The notes under the pieces were generated by a model that was not told the origin of the DNA, did not search any database, and saw nothing but the letters and a program-made list of their open reading frames with translations. Positions 22,720 through 31,849 of a DNA stretch of 38,526 bases are shown here, piece by piece. This DNA comes from Epsilonproteobacteria bacterium UBA6211 (lineage in GTDB: Bacteria; Campylobacterota; Campylobacteria; Campylobacterales; Arcobacteraceae), in contig DISL01000113.1 in NCBI GenBank assembly GCA_002421845.1, positions 1 through 38,526 on the forward strand, read 5' to 3'. Positions within the stretch are counted from its first letter, which is position 1. Each line of letters starts with the position of its first letter. The position numbers were made by a program, and so were the translations under genes.

Positions 22720-24405
22720 GTGAAAATAAATGGCGCAAGAATGGTAATAGAAGCCATAAGGCATGAAGGGGTAGATGTAGTATTTGGATACCCAGGCGGC
22801 GCTATTATGAATGTCTATGACGAAATTTATAAGCAAAATCATTTTCAGCATATTTTAACAAGACACGAACAAGCTGCAGTTCATGCTGCTGATGGATACG
22901 CAAGAGCAACTGGAAGAGTAGGTGTTGCAATAGTGACAAGCGGACCTGGATTTACAAATGCAGTAACTGGACTTGCAACGGCATATATGGATTCTACACC
23001 TATGGTTGTTATAAGCGGTCAGGTACCTACATCGATAATAGGAACTGACGGTTTTCAAGAGATAGATGCTGTAGGTATAAGCAGACCTTGTACAAAACAT
23101 AACTATCTAGTACAAAATATTGAAGAATTGCCAAGAATTTTAAAAGAGGCTTTTTATGTAGCAAGAACCGGAAGACCCGGACCTGTTCATGTTGATATTC
23201 CAAAGGATGTAACGGCAACATTTGGTATCTTTGACTATGAAAAAGAGATAAATATGCCTACATACAAGCCTACTACAAAAGGTAATAAAAGACAAATTAA
23301 AAAAGCTTTAGAAGTTTTGGCAACTGCGAAAAAACCTTTACTTTATGTTGGTGGTGGAGCAGTTTTAAGTAATGCTTTTAGTGATATTAGAGCATTTGCT
23401 AAAAAAACAAATATTCCTGTTGTTGAAACCCTTATGGCAAGGGGTGTAATGGGGCATGAGAATCCGTTACTTGTTGGTATGCTAGGTATGCACGGTGAAT
23501 ATGCAGCTAATATGGCTATGTATGAAGCTGATGTAATAGTTTCTTTGGGTGCTAGATTTGATGATAGGGTTACGGGAAGACTTGATGAGTTTGCAAAAGG
23601 TGCAACTATCATACATGTGGATGTTGACCCTGCTAGTATAGGTAAAATTGTAGTTCCACATTACCCTATAGTAGGTGATTTGAAGCTTGTTATGGAAGAT
23701 TTAAACGATATAGTTCAAGAGTTTGAATTTGCTGATTTTAGCGGATGGGTATCGGCACTAAAAGAGTATCAAAAAGCAGAACCTTTGAGATTTATAGATA
23801 GTGATGAAGTAATCAAACCTCAATGGGCTATTAGAAGAACGGGTGAACTTCTTGGTCATCGTGCCGTAGTAACTACGGACGTTGGACAACACCAAATGTG
23901 GGCTGCACAGTTTTATCCATTTGATTTTGCTAGACAATTCGTAACAAGCGGTGGATTGGGGACTATGGGCTTTGGTTTACCTGCTGCTATGGGTGTTGCT
24001 AGAGGTATGCAAGATAAAGTAAGTGTTAATTTTACAGGTGACGGCTCTATTTTGATGAATATTCAAGAGCTTATGACTTGTGTAGAGTATAACTTGCCGG
24101 TTGTTAATATTATTTTAAATAATAACTATCTAGGGATGGTTAGACAGTGGCAAACAATGTTCTATGAAGATAGACTTGCGGAAACCGACCTATCTATGCA
24201 ACCTGATTTTATAAAACTTATAGAGGCATTTGGTGGAGTAGGGTATAGAGTAAGTACCAAAGAGCAGTTTGACGAAGCTTTACATAAAGCCGTAGAGTCA
24301 AAAAAAGTTGCGTTTATTGAAGTAATTGTTGATAGAAGAGAAAACGTTCTTCCAATGGTTCCAAACGGACACGCGTTAAATGAAATGTATTTATTGAAGG
24401 ACTAA
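22720..24405 (+). CDS. ilvB: Acetolactate synthase large (catalytic) subunit
   Basis: It catalyses the first shared step of valine, leucine and isoleucine synthesis, joining pyruvate-derived hydroxyethyl-TPP to pyruvate or 2-oxobutyrate. The 561 residues contain the catalytic glutamate E50 in RHEQAAVHAADGYAR. The thiamine-diphosphate motif starts GDGSILMNIQEL and ends NIILNNNYLG. FAD-binding central sequences such as GRLDEFAKGA are also present. Start is GTG at 22720 with AGGAG 7 bases before it. ilvN follows after 4 bases; the order ilvB-ilvN-lpxD is typical of Campylobacterota. All motifs are intact. Confidence 0.97.
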   Translation: MKINGARMVIEAIRHEGVDVVFGYPGGAIMNVYDEIYKQNHFQHILTRHEQAAVHAADGYARATGRVGVAIVTSGPGFTNAVTGLATAYMDSTPMVVISGQVPTSIIGTDGFQEIDAVGISRPCTKHNYLVQNIEELPRILKEAFYVARTGRPGPVHVDIPKDVTATFGIFDYEKEINMPTYKPTTKGNKRQIKKALEVLATAKKPLLYVGGGAVLSNAFSDIRAFAKKTNIPVVETLMARGVMGHENPLLVGMLGMHGEYAANMAMYEADVIVSLGARFDDRVTGRLDEFAKGATIIHVDVDPASIGKIVVPHYPIVGDLKLVMEDLNDIVQEFEFADFSGWVSALKEYQKAEPLRFIDSDEVIKPQWAIRRTGELLGHRAVVTTDVGQHQMWAAQFYPFDFARQFVTSGGLGTMGFGLPAAMGVARGMQDKVSVNFTGDGSILMNIQELMTCVEYNLPVVNIILNNNYLGMVRQWQTMFYEDRLAETDLSMQPDFIKLIEAFGGVGYRVSTKEQFDEALHKAVESKKVAFIEVIVDRRENVLPMVPNGHALNEMYLLKD

Positions 24406-24409
24406 TATT

Positions 24410-24910
24410 ATGAACAACTTTAACCATTATTATGACACTATAGAAACAAGAAGGGTAATATCCGTAATCGTAATAAACGAAGATAGCGTACTCTCAAGAA
24501 TTGTTGGACTTTTCTCGGCTCGTGGATACAATATAGATAGTTTGACAGTTGCACCTATTCCAGATAGTGAATATTCAAGAATAACTATCGTTACTGTTGG
24601 AAGCAAAAGAGTGATTGATCAGATTGTAAAACAATTAAATAAGCTTATTCCTGTTTTGAAGGTAAATGAACACTCAAATGTTATAGAAAAAGATACTGTT
24701 TTGATAAAAATACCGATAGACCAAAATTTAAGTGATGTGGCTGCTTTGGCTGCTGCTTATAAAGGGTCTATACAAAACGTAACGGAAGATGCTATAGTAG
24801 TATCTGCTACGGATGAGCCTACTAGAATAATGAATTTTATCAAAGTTATACAAAAAAGATTTCATCCGCTTGAGATAGTTAGAAGCGGTGTTGTCGCAAT
24901 GGAGAGATAG
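24410..24910 (+). CDS. ilvN: Acetolactate synthase small (regulatory) subunit
   Basis: This 166-residue subunit stimulates IlvB and carries valine feedback inhibition. An N-terminal ACT domain (about 16-90) includes RRVISVIVINEDSVLSRIVG and the glycine-rich loop FSARGYNIDSLTVAP. The C-terminal small-subunit domain (about 95-166) ends in LEIVRSGVVAMER. It starts four bases after ilvB and ends three bases before lpxD, so the three form one transcript. The N terminus has a short Asn/His-rich extension (MNNFNHYYDTIETR). Confidence 0.96.
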   Translation: MNNFNHYYDTIETRRVISVIVINEDSVLSRIVGLFSARGYNIDSLTVAPIPDSEYSRITIVTVGSKRVIDQIVKQLNKLIPVLKVNEHSNVIEKDTVLIKIPIDQNLSDVAALAAAYKGSIQNVTEDAIVVSATDEPTRIMNFIKVIQKRFHPLEIVRSGVVAMER

Positions 24911-24913
24911 TTT

Positions 24914-25876
24914 TTGGAAAAACAAATTAGACTTAAAGAGATAGCTGAATTTTTGGAGCTTGAATACAACGGCGAAGATGTGATTGTAAACAATCTTAAT
25001 ACGCTAAAGGATGCTTGTGAAAATGAGCTATCTTTTTTTGACAATCCAAAATATCTTGAAGATTTGAAAACTACTAAAGCAAGTGTAGTTTTACTAAAAG
25101 AAGAGTTTGTGGAACATTTACCGAGCGGTTGTATAGGTTTGGTTACCAATGAGCCTTATTTGAAACTTGCATTTACGACTAAGCTTTTTGCACCTAATAT
25201 AGTTGAAAAAGATGGTAAAAAACCTATAATAGGTGCTGAGTGTACTATCATGGATAATGTCTATATCGGTAAAAACAGTGTTATCGGTGACGGTTGTGTA
25301 TTGATGTCAGGTGCTTTTATCGGCGATAATGTAACTATAGGTTCCAATACCGTGATATATCCAAATGTGACTATTTATAGAGATTGCAATATCGGAAGAG
25401 ATTGTATTATCCACTCTAGTACGGTAATAGGTAGCGATGGATTTGGTTTTGCACATACAAAAGAGGGCAAACATATTAAAATCTATCAAAACGGAAATGT
25501 AGATATAGGTAATGACGTGGAAATAGGTAGTAATTGTTCTATAGATAGAGCGGTATTTGGTACAACAAGTATCCTTGACGGTGTAAAAATAGATAATCTT
25601 GTCCAAATAGGGCATAATTGTGTGATAGGTGAATATTCTATTATCGTGTCTCAAACAGGTATTGCCGGATCGTCTAAACTAGGTAGAAATGTGGTTATGG
25701 GGGCTCAAAGCGGTATTGCAGGACACCTTGAAATTGCACCTTTTACTACTATAGCAGCTCGTGGCGGTGTCACAAAGACTATCAAAGACGGAAATAAGAT
25801 TTGGGCTGGTTTTCCTTTGGTTGAGCATAAAACATGGCTTAAACTTCAAGCCAAAATATCAAATCTTTTAAAATAA
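24914..25876 (+). CDS. lpxD: UDP-3-O-acylglucosamine N-acyltransferase
   Basis: LpxD adds the second hydroxyacyl chain to UDP-3-O-acylglucosamine in lipid A synthesis. The 320 residues have an N-terminal uridine-binding domain (1-95) and a left-handed beta helix of hexapeptide repeats (about 105-280: IGKNSVIGDGCVL, NVTIGSNTVIYPN and so on). The catalytic His sits in VQIGHNCVIGE, matching H239 of the Escherichia coli enzyme. The usual SSTVIGSDGFGFA stretch is present. Start is TTG at 24914, with GGAGAG at 24901-24906 correctly spaced. It is the last gene of the ilvBN-lpxD run before ftsK. Confidence 0.96.
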   Translation: MEKQIRLKEIAEFLELEYNGEDVIVNNLNTLKDACENELSFFDNPKYLEDLKTTKASVVLLKEEFVEHLPSGCIGLVTNEPYLKLAFTTKLFAPNIVEKDGKKPIIGAECTIMDNVYIGKNSVIGDGCVLMSGAFIGDNVTIGSNTVIYPNVTIYRDCNIGRDCIIHSSTVIGSDGFGFAHTKEGKHIKIYQNGNVDIGNDVEIGSNCSIDRAVFGTTSILDGVKIDNLVQIGHNCVIGEYSIIVSQTGIAGSSKLGRNVVMGAQSGIAGHLEIAPFTTIAARGGVTKTIKDGNKIWAGFPLVEHKTWLKLQAKISNLLK

Positions 25877-25886
25877 AGGATTTACA

Positions 25887-28046
25887 ATTATTTCTAAAAT
25901 AGTATCAATAATTATCGGCTTTGTTTTTATTTATCTAACTATAGGTGTATTTGCCGTTGATAATGCACTTGTAGGTAAGTTGGGGTTTGTATATGCAAAT
26001 TTTGCTTTGGAGCAGTTTGGGTATGTTGCATATATTTTGCTTTTGGTTTTATTGTATCCTTTGTATAAGTTTAATACGGATAAATATGCTTCTATAGATA
26101 TAGCACTCAATTCTTTGGCAGGTTTTTTTGCTTTTTGTTCTACGATTATTGCTCAATCTTTGTTGATAAGTAGTGAGCTAGGCGGAAATATAGGGAATGA
26201 AATAGTTACTTATTTATACCCTTATATAGGACAAGCTGGACTTTGGATGTTTGTACTTATCGGATATATCGTTGCTGCTACTATACTTTTTGAAGATGCT
26301 CTTGAAGATTTTGCAGATTCTGTTTTTAATAGTCTTAAAAAACCTATGATTAAAAAAGAACAACCAAAAGTAGTTCTTAAACCTTCCGTTATTGCTAAAC
26401 CAAAAGAGAAAATTTCAGTCAAAGAAGAGAATGGAAAAGCAACTATTACTTTAAATAAAGTAGAAGAACAAAAAGAGATACAAAAAAGTAGTGTTTTTGA
26501 AGAGACCATAAATGACGTTGAAGCAAATCATGGTGAAGATGGAGAAAAAGTACATCCATTGTTGGTAGAAGAGCTTGAAGAAAATAAAAAGCTACTTGAA
26601 GATATAGAATTTGGAGTGAGTGAAAAACCAAAAGATTTTATATTGCCACCTACAAAGATATTTCAAAATGCACCTAAAGAAGATAGTAAGAGTAAGGTAA
26701 ATGAAGCTGCTATAGATAAAAATATAGAAAATTTGCTTGATAAACTTGCTATGTTCAAAATAGAGGGTGATGTTGTAAGAACTTATACGGGACCGGTTGT
26801 AACTACTTTTGAGTTTAAACCTGCACCAAATGTGAAAGTATCTAAGATATTAAATCTTCAAGATGACCTAGCTATGGCACTTAAAGCACAAACAATAAGG
26901 ATACAAGCACCCATCCCAGGTAAAGACGTAGTTGGTATAGAAGTACCGAATGAAAGCTTACAAACGATATATTTAAGAGAGATACTAGAAAGTGAGATAT
27001 TCCAAAACTCTACATCTCCGTTAACTATGATTTTGGGTAAAGATATAGTAGGGAAACCTTTTATCACAGACCTTAAAAAACTTCCTCACTTGCTAATAGC
27101 AGGGACAACGGGAAGCGGTAAGAGTGTGGGTATAAACTCTATGATTTTATCTTTGCTATATAAAAATTCTCCTGATAATCTAAAGCTTATTATGATAGAC
27201 CCTAAGATGCTAGAGTTTTCAATATATAACGATATTCCGCATCTTCTAACTCCGGTAATAACAAAACCTACACAAGCTATCAATGCTTTGGCAAATATGG
27301 TAGGGGAGATGGAAAGACGTTATACTCTCATGAGTCAGACAAAAACAAAAAATATAGAAAGCTACAATGAAAAAGCAAAAAAAGAGGGATTTGACCCTTT
27401 CCCTTATATTGTTGTTATTATAGATGAGTTGGCTGATTTGATGATGACAAGCGGTAAAGAGGTAGAACTTTCTATTGCAAGACTTGCACAAATGGCAAGA
27501 GCAAGTGGAATACACCTTATAGTTGCTACACAAAGACCGAGTGTGGATGTTGTAACGGGACTTATAAAAGCAAATTTACCTAGTAGAATAAGTTATAAAG
27601 TAGGACAGAGGGTTGATAGTAAAATTATCCTTGATGCTATGGGAGCTGAGTCACTTCTTGGTCGTGGGGATATGTTATTTACACCACCGGGAAGTTCTAA
27701 TATAGTTCGTATCCATGCCCCTTGGAGTACGGAAGAAGAGATAGACCAAGTGGTGCAATTCTTAAAAGACCAACGAACAGTATCTTATGATATAGAGTTC
27801 TTAAAAGACAAAGGGACGTCACTAGGTGGCGGTTCAAGTGCATCAGGCGGTGAGCTTTTGGAACTTGATGAGCTTTATGAAGAGGCTAAAGAGGTTGTTT
27901 ATACCGATAGAAAAACATCCATAAGTCATATTCAAAGAAGACTTAGAATAGGGTACAATAGAGCTGCTAATATAGTAGAACAACTTGAAGCCAACGGAGT
28001 GTTATCTACGCCAAATATCAAAGGTGACAGAGAGATTATATTGTAG
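25887..28046 (+). CDS. ftsK: DNA translocase FtsK, apparently starting at ATT
   Basis: FtsK anchors at the division septum and pumps DNA to resolve chromosomes. The usual start codons give only a TTG at 25980, which would remove the first membrane helix. The frame is open from 25872 and encodes ISKIVSIIIGFVFIYLTIGV before that TTG. AAAGGA at 25875-25880 lies 6 bases before ATT 25887 and 9 before ATT 25890. I take ATT as start, giving about 719 residues. Membrane helices fill about 1-125, then a charged linker. The motor has Walker A AGTTGSGKSVG, Walker B VVIIDELADLMM and a C-terminal gamma winged helix (SHIQRRLRIGYNRAANIVEQ). The gene follows lpxD by 10 bases. Confidence 0.9.
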   Translation: MISKIVSIIIGFVFIYLTIGVFAVDNALVGKLGFVYANFALEQFGYVAYILLLVLLYPLYKFNTDKYASIDIALNSLAGFFAFCSTIIAQSLLISSELGGNIGNEIVTYLYPYIGQAGLWMFVLIGYIVAATILFEDALEDFADSVFNSLKKPMIKKEQPKVVLKPSVIAKPKEKISVKEENGKATITLNKVEEQKEIQKSSVFEETINDVEANHGEDGEKVHPLLVEELEENKKLLEDIEFGVSEKPKDFILPPTKIFQNAPKEDSKSKVNEAAIDKNIENLLDKLAMFKIEGDVVRTYTGPVVTTFEFKPAPNVKVSKILNLQDDLAMALKAQTIRIQAPIPGKDVVGIEVPNESLQTIYLREILESEIFQNSTSPLTMILGKDIVGKPFITDLKKLPHLLIAGTTGSGKSVGINSMILSLLYKNSPDNLKLIMIDPKMLEFSIYNDIPHLLTPVITKPTQAINALANMVGEMERRYTLMSQTKTKNIESYNEKAKKEGFDPFPYIVVIIDELADLMMTSGKEVELSIARLAQMARASGIHLIVATQRPSVDVVTGLIKANLPSRISYKVGQRVDSKIILDAMGAESLLGRGDMLFTPPGSSNIVRIHAPWSTEEEIDQVVQFLKDQRTVSYDIEFLKDKGTSLGGGSSASGGELLELDELYEEAKEVVYTDRKTSISHIQRRLRIGYNRAANIVEQLEANGVLSTPNIKGDREIIL

Positions 28047-28085
28047 TAATAAAGTATGAATATAAAATATACAATTTATACCGAT

Positions 28086-28133
28086 AACCTTTAGTTTTTA
28101 TGTTATAATTAAACATAGTTCAAACTAAAGGTT
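28086..28133. promoter_or_regulatory. Perfect 12-bp inverted repeat around the ATP-grasp operon promoter
   Basis: AACCTTTAGTTT (28086-28097) and AAACTAAAGGTT (28122-28133) are exact reverse complements separated by 24 bases. The -10 box TATAAT (28104-28109) lies between them and the right arm contains the AAAGG Shine-Dalgarno of the first gene. It could be a repressor operator pair. It could instead be an RNA hairpin that hides the ribosome site only in transcripts reading through from ftsK. Confidence 0.75.
28104..28109 (+). promoter_or_regulatory. Probable -10 box of the ATP-grasp operon
   Basis: TATAAT lies 28 bases before the ATG at 28138, inside the loop of the inverted repeat. Confidence 0.6.
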
Positions 28134-28137
28134 TATA

Positions 28138-29496
28138 ATGGTAGAAAATAGTGTAGAGTTTAGGCAGTTTATCGATATATTTAATACTTTGGATAAGTCT
28201 AAAGTGGCTCAGTTACAGTCTTTTATGGACAATTTCGCAATCAATTTTAATCTTTTTAAAGACGGTTCTTTTTTGGAACGTTCTTTCCCTTTTGATGTGA
28301 TACCTAGAATTATTCCCAAAAATGAGTTTGATGATTTAGAGCGTGGTTTGAAGCAAAGAGTGTATGCTTTAAATGAGTTTTTGAACGATATTTACGGTGA
28401 ACAAAGAATCATAAAAGACGGTATTATTCCTGCAGAGTTTATTTTTTCTTCAAAAGCTTATAATCAATCATTTCATGGTCTTAAAACACCTAAAAATATA
28501 AGAACGCATATATGTGGAATAGATTTGGTTAAAAATAGTGTTAATGATAGATGGACTATTTTGGAAGATAATCTAAGAGTTCCTAGCGGGGCTAGTTATC
28601 CTTTGTCTATAAGACAAGCTTACAGAAAAGTTTATCCAGAGATTTTTGAGCAAATGAAAGTAGAGAAAATAAGATATTATCCTCAAAAACTTCAAGAAAT
28701 GATGGATTATGTATCAACGGGCGGTATAAATATAGTTTTGACTCCTGGGCGTTATAACTCTGCTTTTTATGAACATGTTTATTTGGCAAAAGAGACAGGC
28801 TCAACTCTTGCGATGAGTAGTGATTTAGAGGTAATTGGAGATAAACTATTTTTGAAAAGTTATAACGGCAAGAAAATACAAGTAGGTGCAATGTATAGAA
28901 GACTTGATGATGACTTTTTGGATCCTTTGGAGTTTAACCCTAGTAGTCTCATAGGTGTACCTGGTCTTGCAAATGTGTATAGAAGCGGTAATCTTGCTAT
29001 TATTAATTCAGTAGGTAACGGTATAGCAGACGATAAAGGTATATACTATTTTGTACCTCAAATGATAAAATATTATTTAGGTGAAGATGCTATTGTGGAT
29101 AATGCCCCTACATATTTACCTTATTTTGAAAAAGATATGGAATATGTGTTGCAAAATATGCACAAACTTGTAATAAAAGATGTTGCTGAGGCAGGTGGAT
29201 ACGGTGTACTTTTTGGATATAAAATGACTAAAGATGAGCTTGAAAATCTTAAAAATATAATCAAACAAGAACCAAGAAGATTTATAGCACAAGAGCTTAT
29301 AGAGTTTTATGATATAGAGTGTTTATTTGACGGTAAAATAGCTCCAAGAAAGTCAGACCTTAGATGTTATGTGGCTTACGGCAAAGATATATATGTATGG
29401 CCGGGAGGACTTACAAGATATGCACTAGAAGAGGGCAATTATCTAGTAAATTCTTCTCAGGGCGGTGGTTTTAAAGATACTTGGGTTGTGGGGTGA
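28138..29496 (+). CDS. Circularly permuted ATP-grasp protein (DUF404/DUF407 type amidoligase)
   Basis: This 452-residue protein belongs to the CP-ATP-grasp family found with alpha-E and transglutaminase-like partners, as in mycobacterial Rv2411c-Rv2409c. Typical segments are DVIPRIIPKNEFDDLERGLK, FLNDIYGEQRIIKDGIIP, TILEDNLRVPSGASYPL, VAEAGGYGVLFG and SDLRCYVAYGKDIYVWPGGL. The latter parts hold the metal/ATP-binding acidic and basic residues of the permuted fold. Such enzymes activate a carboxylate with ATP and join it to an amine, probably making a small peptide; the product is unknown. It is the first gene of a six-gene operon with its own promoter. The alpha-E gene begins 3 bases after its stop. 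Confidence 0.92.
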   Translation: MVENSVEFRQFIDIFNTLDKSKVAQLQSFMDNFAINFNLFKDGSFLERSFPFDVIPRIIPKNEFDDLERGLKQRVYALNEFLNDIYGEQRIIKDGIIPAEFIFSSKAYNQSFHGLKTPKNIRTHICGIDLVKNSVNDRWTILEDNLRVPSGASYPLSIRQAYRKVYPEIFEQMKVEKIRYYPQKLQEMMDYVSTGGINIVLTPGRYNSAFYEHVYLAKETGSTLAMSSDLEVIGDKLFLKSYNGKKIQVGAMYRRLDDDFLDPLEFNPSSLIGVPGLANVYRSGNLAIINSVGNGIADDKGIYYFVPQMIKYYLGEDAIVDNAPTYLPYFEKDMEYVLQNMHKLVIKDVAEAGGYGVLFGYKMTKDELENLKNIIKQEPRRFIAQELIEFYDIECLFDGKIAPRKSDLRCYVAYGKDIYVWPGGLTRYALEEGNYLVNSSQGGGFKDTWVVG

Positions 29497-29499
29497 GTT

Positions 29500-30150
29500 A
29501 TGAGATATTTTAGTATTAGAAATGCCGATAGTTTGTATTGGATAGGTAGGTATTTACAAAGATTTGAGATAGTTGCAAAAGAGTCTATAAAAAGTTTTGA
29601 TTTAATAATAGATATAAATTTTGATGAAGGCAAAGAGCTTTTTTCTAAAATGGGTTATAATATAGACTACAAAAACTCTAAAGATTTTCTAAACGTTATC
29701 GCTAAAGGGCTTGAAAACGGCAGTTTGCTTTATTATATAAGAAATGCTAGAGAAAATGCGATAGTTTTGAGAGATACCATAGATGATGAAGCTTTTAGAA
29801 GTATTAATATCATATATAATGAATTGGTTTTAAATGCAAAAATCGATACTAAGAAGTTGGAAAGTCTTATAAGGGAGCTTGATAGATTCTGGGGACTTAT
29901 ATTCGTAAAAACATTTAGAGGTAAAACACAGGCATTTATAGAGTTTGGTCAGATTGTAGAGGCTATAGATTTGAAACTGAGATTATTCGGTGATTTATCT
30001 ATGGTATTGCTCGATTTGGATAAGCTTAATGTCTTGGGTAAGATTTTGGATAAGAATTTTGAGGCTATTGAGCTTAAAAGTTCCAATATAAATTTATTTT
30101 TGGATGTAGTTAATTCAAAAATAGGTTCGATTATAAAATATGATAGTTAA
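29500..30150 (+). CDS. Alpha-E domain protein (DUF403), short form
   Basis: The opening RNADSLYWIGRYLQRFEIVA is the hallmark of the all-helical alpha-E family, which always accompanies circularly permuted ATP-grasps. It is proposed to help amide or peptide formation or carry the product. At 216 residues it is about 100 shorter than usual alpha-E proteins (near 310), with much of the second helical repeat reduced. The conserved RNARENAIVLRDTI segment (about 80-94) remains. It starts 3 bases after the ATP-grasp gene and overlaps the transglutaminase gene by 11 bases. The biochemical function is not established for the family. Confidence 0.88.
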   Translation: MRYFSIRNADSLYWIGRYLQRFEIVAKESIKSFDLIIDINFDEGKELFSKMGYNIDYKNSKDFLNVIAKGLENGSLLYYIRNARENAIVLRDTIDDEAFRSINIIYNELVLNAKIDTKKLESLIRELDRFWGLIFVKTFRGKTQAFIEFGQIVEAIDLKLRLFGDLSMVLLDLDKLNVLGKILDKNFEAIELKSSNINLFLDVVNSKIGSIIKYDS

Positions 30151-30901
30151 TTTTGATTATAGGTTTCACCTTGAGTTTGAAGAACTAGTATCAAACCACT
30201 ATTTTTCACTGAAGGTAACACCTAGAATTGCACCTTATTATAGAATTTTAAATATGGAAACAAGTGATAGCCTTTTTCATACTAAAGACGGTTTCGGAAA
30301 TATTATTAGTTTTGGTTGCGTGAAAGAGGAACATAAGTCTCTTGATATAAGTACAAAGGGACAAATAGAGTTTTTTGATGATTATTATGATATGGATATT
30401 ATTGATTTGAGTAAATTATATCTTTTTGAGAGTCAATTTATCAAATATAGTGATAGTTTTTTGGGATTTATAAAGAATATTGAATATAATGGCGATATTC
30501 AAAAGTTTGTACAAGATGTGGTCGGTATGATTTTTAATAATTTTAGTTATCAAAGAGGCGTTACTACATCTACGTGTACTATCGATACGTTATTAGCATA
30601 TCGTAAAGGTGTTTGTCAGGATTTCTCTCATCTGATGATAGGAGTTCTTCGATATTACGGTATCCCTGCTAGGTATGTAATAGGGTTTGTAAGCGGAGAG
30701 GGTGAAAGCCATGCTTGGGTTGAGTATTTTGACGGTAGTATCTGGAGAGGTGCAGACCCGACACATAATATTTTGATAACAAAAGAGCCTTATATTAAAG
30801 TAGCACAAGGTAGAGATGCATACGATACTTCTATGAATAAAGGAGTTTTTGTAGGTAAAACTACACAAAATTTAATAATTACTGCTAGTGTTGAGCAGTA
30901 G
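30140..30901 (+). CDS. Transglutaminase-like cysteine protease
   Basis: This 253-residue protein has the classical papain-like transglutaminase core with an intact triad: C159 in RKGVCQDFSHLMIGVLR, H191 in GESHAWVEYF and D206 in GADPTHN. An N-terminal beta-rich domain (about 1-100) is the bacterial transglutaminase N-terminal region. There is no signal peptide, so it acts in the cytoplasm. In alpha-E/ATP-grasp clusters this partner probably hydrolyses or transfers the amide made by the ATP-grasp. The gene starts inside the alpha-E gene (11-base overlap) and is followed 9 bases later by the first M14 gene, with GGAG as ribosome site. Confidence 0.92.
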   Translation: MIVNFDYRFHLEFEELVSNHYFSLKVTPRIAPYYRILNMETSDSLFHTKDGFGNIISFGCVKEEHKSLDISTKGQIEFFDDYYDMDIIDLSKLYLFESQFIKYSDSFLGFIKNIEYNGDIQKFVQDVVGMIFNNFSYQRGVTTSTCTIDTLLAYRKGVCQDFSHLMIGVLRYYGIPARYVIGFVSGEGESHAWVEYFDGSIWRGADPTHNILITKEPYIKVAQGRDAYDTSMNKGVFVGKTTQNLIITASVEQ

Positions 30902-30910
30902 GAGTTTGGA

Positions 30911-31849
30911 ATGATTGTAAATAGTTTAAATATTGAGTTACCTGTAGGTGAGAATTTTAGGATAAGAAAAAATAGATATTGTTGTGAAGATTTAAATATA
31001 GAAGAACAAAAAAGGGTATCTATCGTAAGCGGTATTCACGGTGATGAACTAGAGGGGCAATATGTTTGTTTTTTGCTTAGCGAGTGGCTAAATAATAATC
31101 AAGATAAAATCAAAGGTATTATAGATATTTATCCTGCTATGAACTCTTTGGGGATAGACTCTATTACAAGAAGTATCCCTTTTTATAACGTGGATTTAAA
31201 TAGAGTTTTCCCAGGAAATAAAGAGGATTTTTTACCTGCACAGATTGCTGATGCGATAGTTGAAGAGATTAGCGGTAGTGCGGTGGCTATAGATATTCAT
31301 TCAAGTAATATATTTTTACGTGAAATTCCACAGGTAAGAATGAGTCAACAATATAGTGAAGAACTTTTACCTTTAGCAAAGAGTTTGGGTATTGATTTTG
31401 TTTGGATACACGATGCGGTAACCGTTTTGGAAGCTACTTTTGCACACTCTTTAAACTCAAGAGGAACAAAAACTTTGGTTGTGGAAATGGGTGTGGGTAT
31501 GAGAGTAACCACTGAATATTGTATCAATTTGGCAAATGGTATCAAAAATATGTTGGCTCAAATAGGAGTGCTTGATATTCCAACAAAAGAGTTAAAACAA
31601 CCTATTATTTCACAAAACGGTCAAGTTTATTATATAAATTCAGATAGTGCAGGGCTATTTATACCATCTATAGAACACTGTGAATATGTAAAAAAAGGTG
31701 ACCTTATAGGTAAAATAGTTGCACCTATAAGCGGTAAGATAGAACAAGAGATATTCTCACCTGCAGATGGAGTATTATTTACATTGCGTGAATATCCTAT
31801 TGTATATGAAGGGTCTTTAATAGCTAGAATTTTTGGAGAAAATATATGA
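30911..31849 (+). CDS. Succinylglutamate desuccinylase/aspartoacylase-like zinc hydrolase (active)
   Basis: This 312-residue member of the M14 AstE/AspA family keeps all key residues. Zinc ligands are H43 and E46 in GIHGDELEG plus H130 in AIDIHSS. The substrate/oxyanion arginine is in DLNRVFPG (95-102) and the catalytic glutamate is E192 in LVVEMGVG. The C-terminal third (about 240-312) is a beta domain with KKGDLIGKIVAPISGKI, as in family members that remove N-acyl groups. A hydrolase for the amide or acyl bond formed or tagged by this operon is a reasonable inference. The next gene's ATG overlaps its TGA. Confidence 0.92.
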   Translation: MIVNSLNIELPVGENFRIRKNRYCCEDLNIEEQKRVSIVSGIHGDELEGQYVCFLLSEWLNNNQDKIKGIIDIYPAMNSLGIDSITRSIPFYNVDLNRVFPGNKEDFLPAQIADAIVEEISGSAVAIDIHSSNIFLREIPQVRMSQQYSEELLPLAKSLGIDFVWIHDAVTVLEATFAHSLNSRGTKTLVVEMGVGMRVTTEYCINLANGIKNMLAQIGVLDIPTKELKQPIISQNGQVYYINSDSAGLFIPSIEHCEYVKKGDLIGKIVAPISGKIEQEIFSPADGVLFTLREYPIVYEGSLIARIFGENI

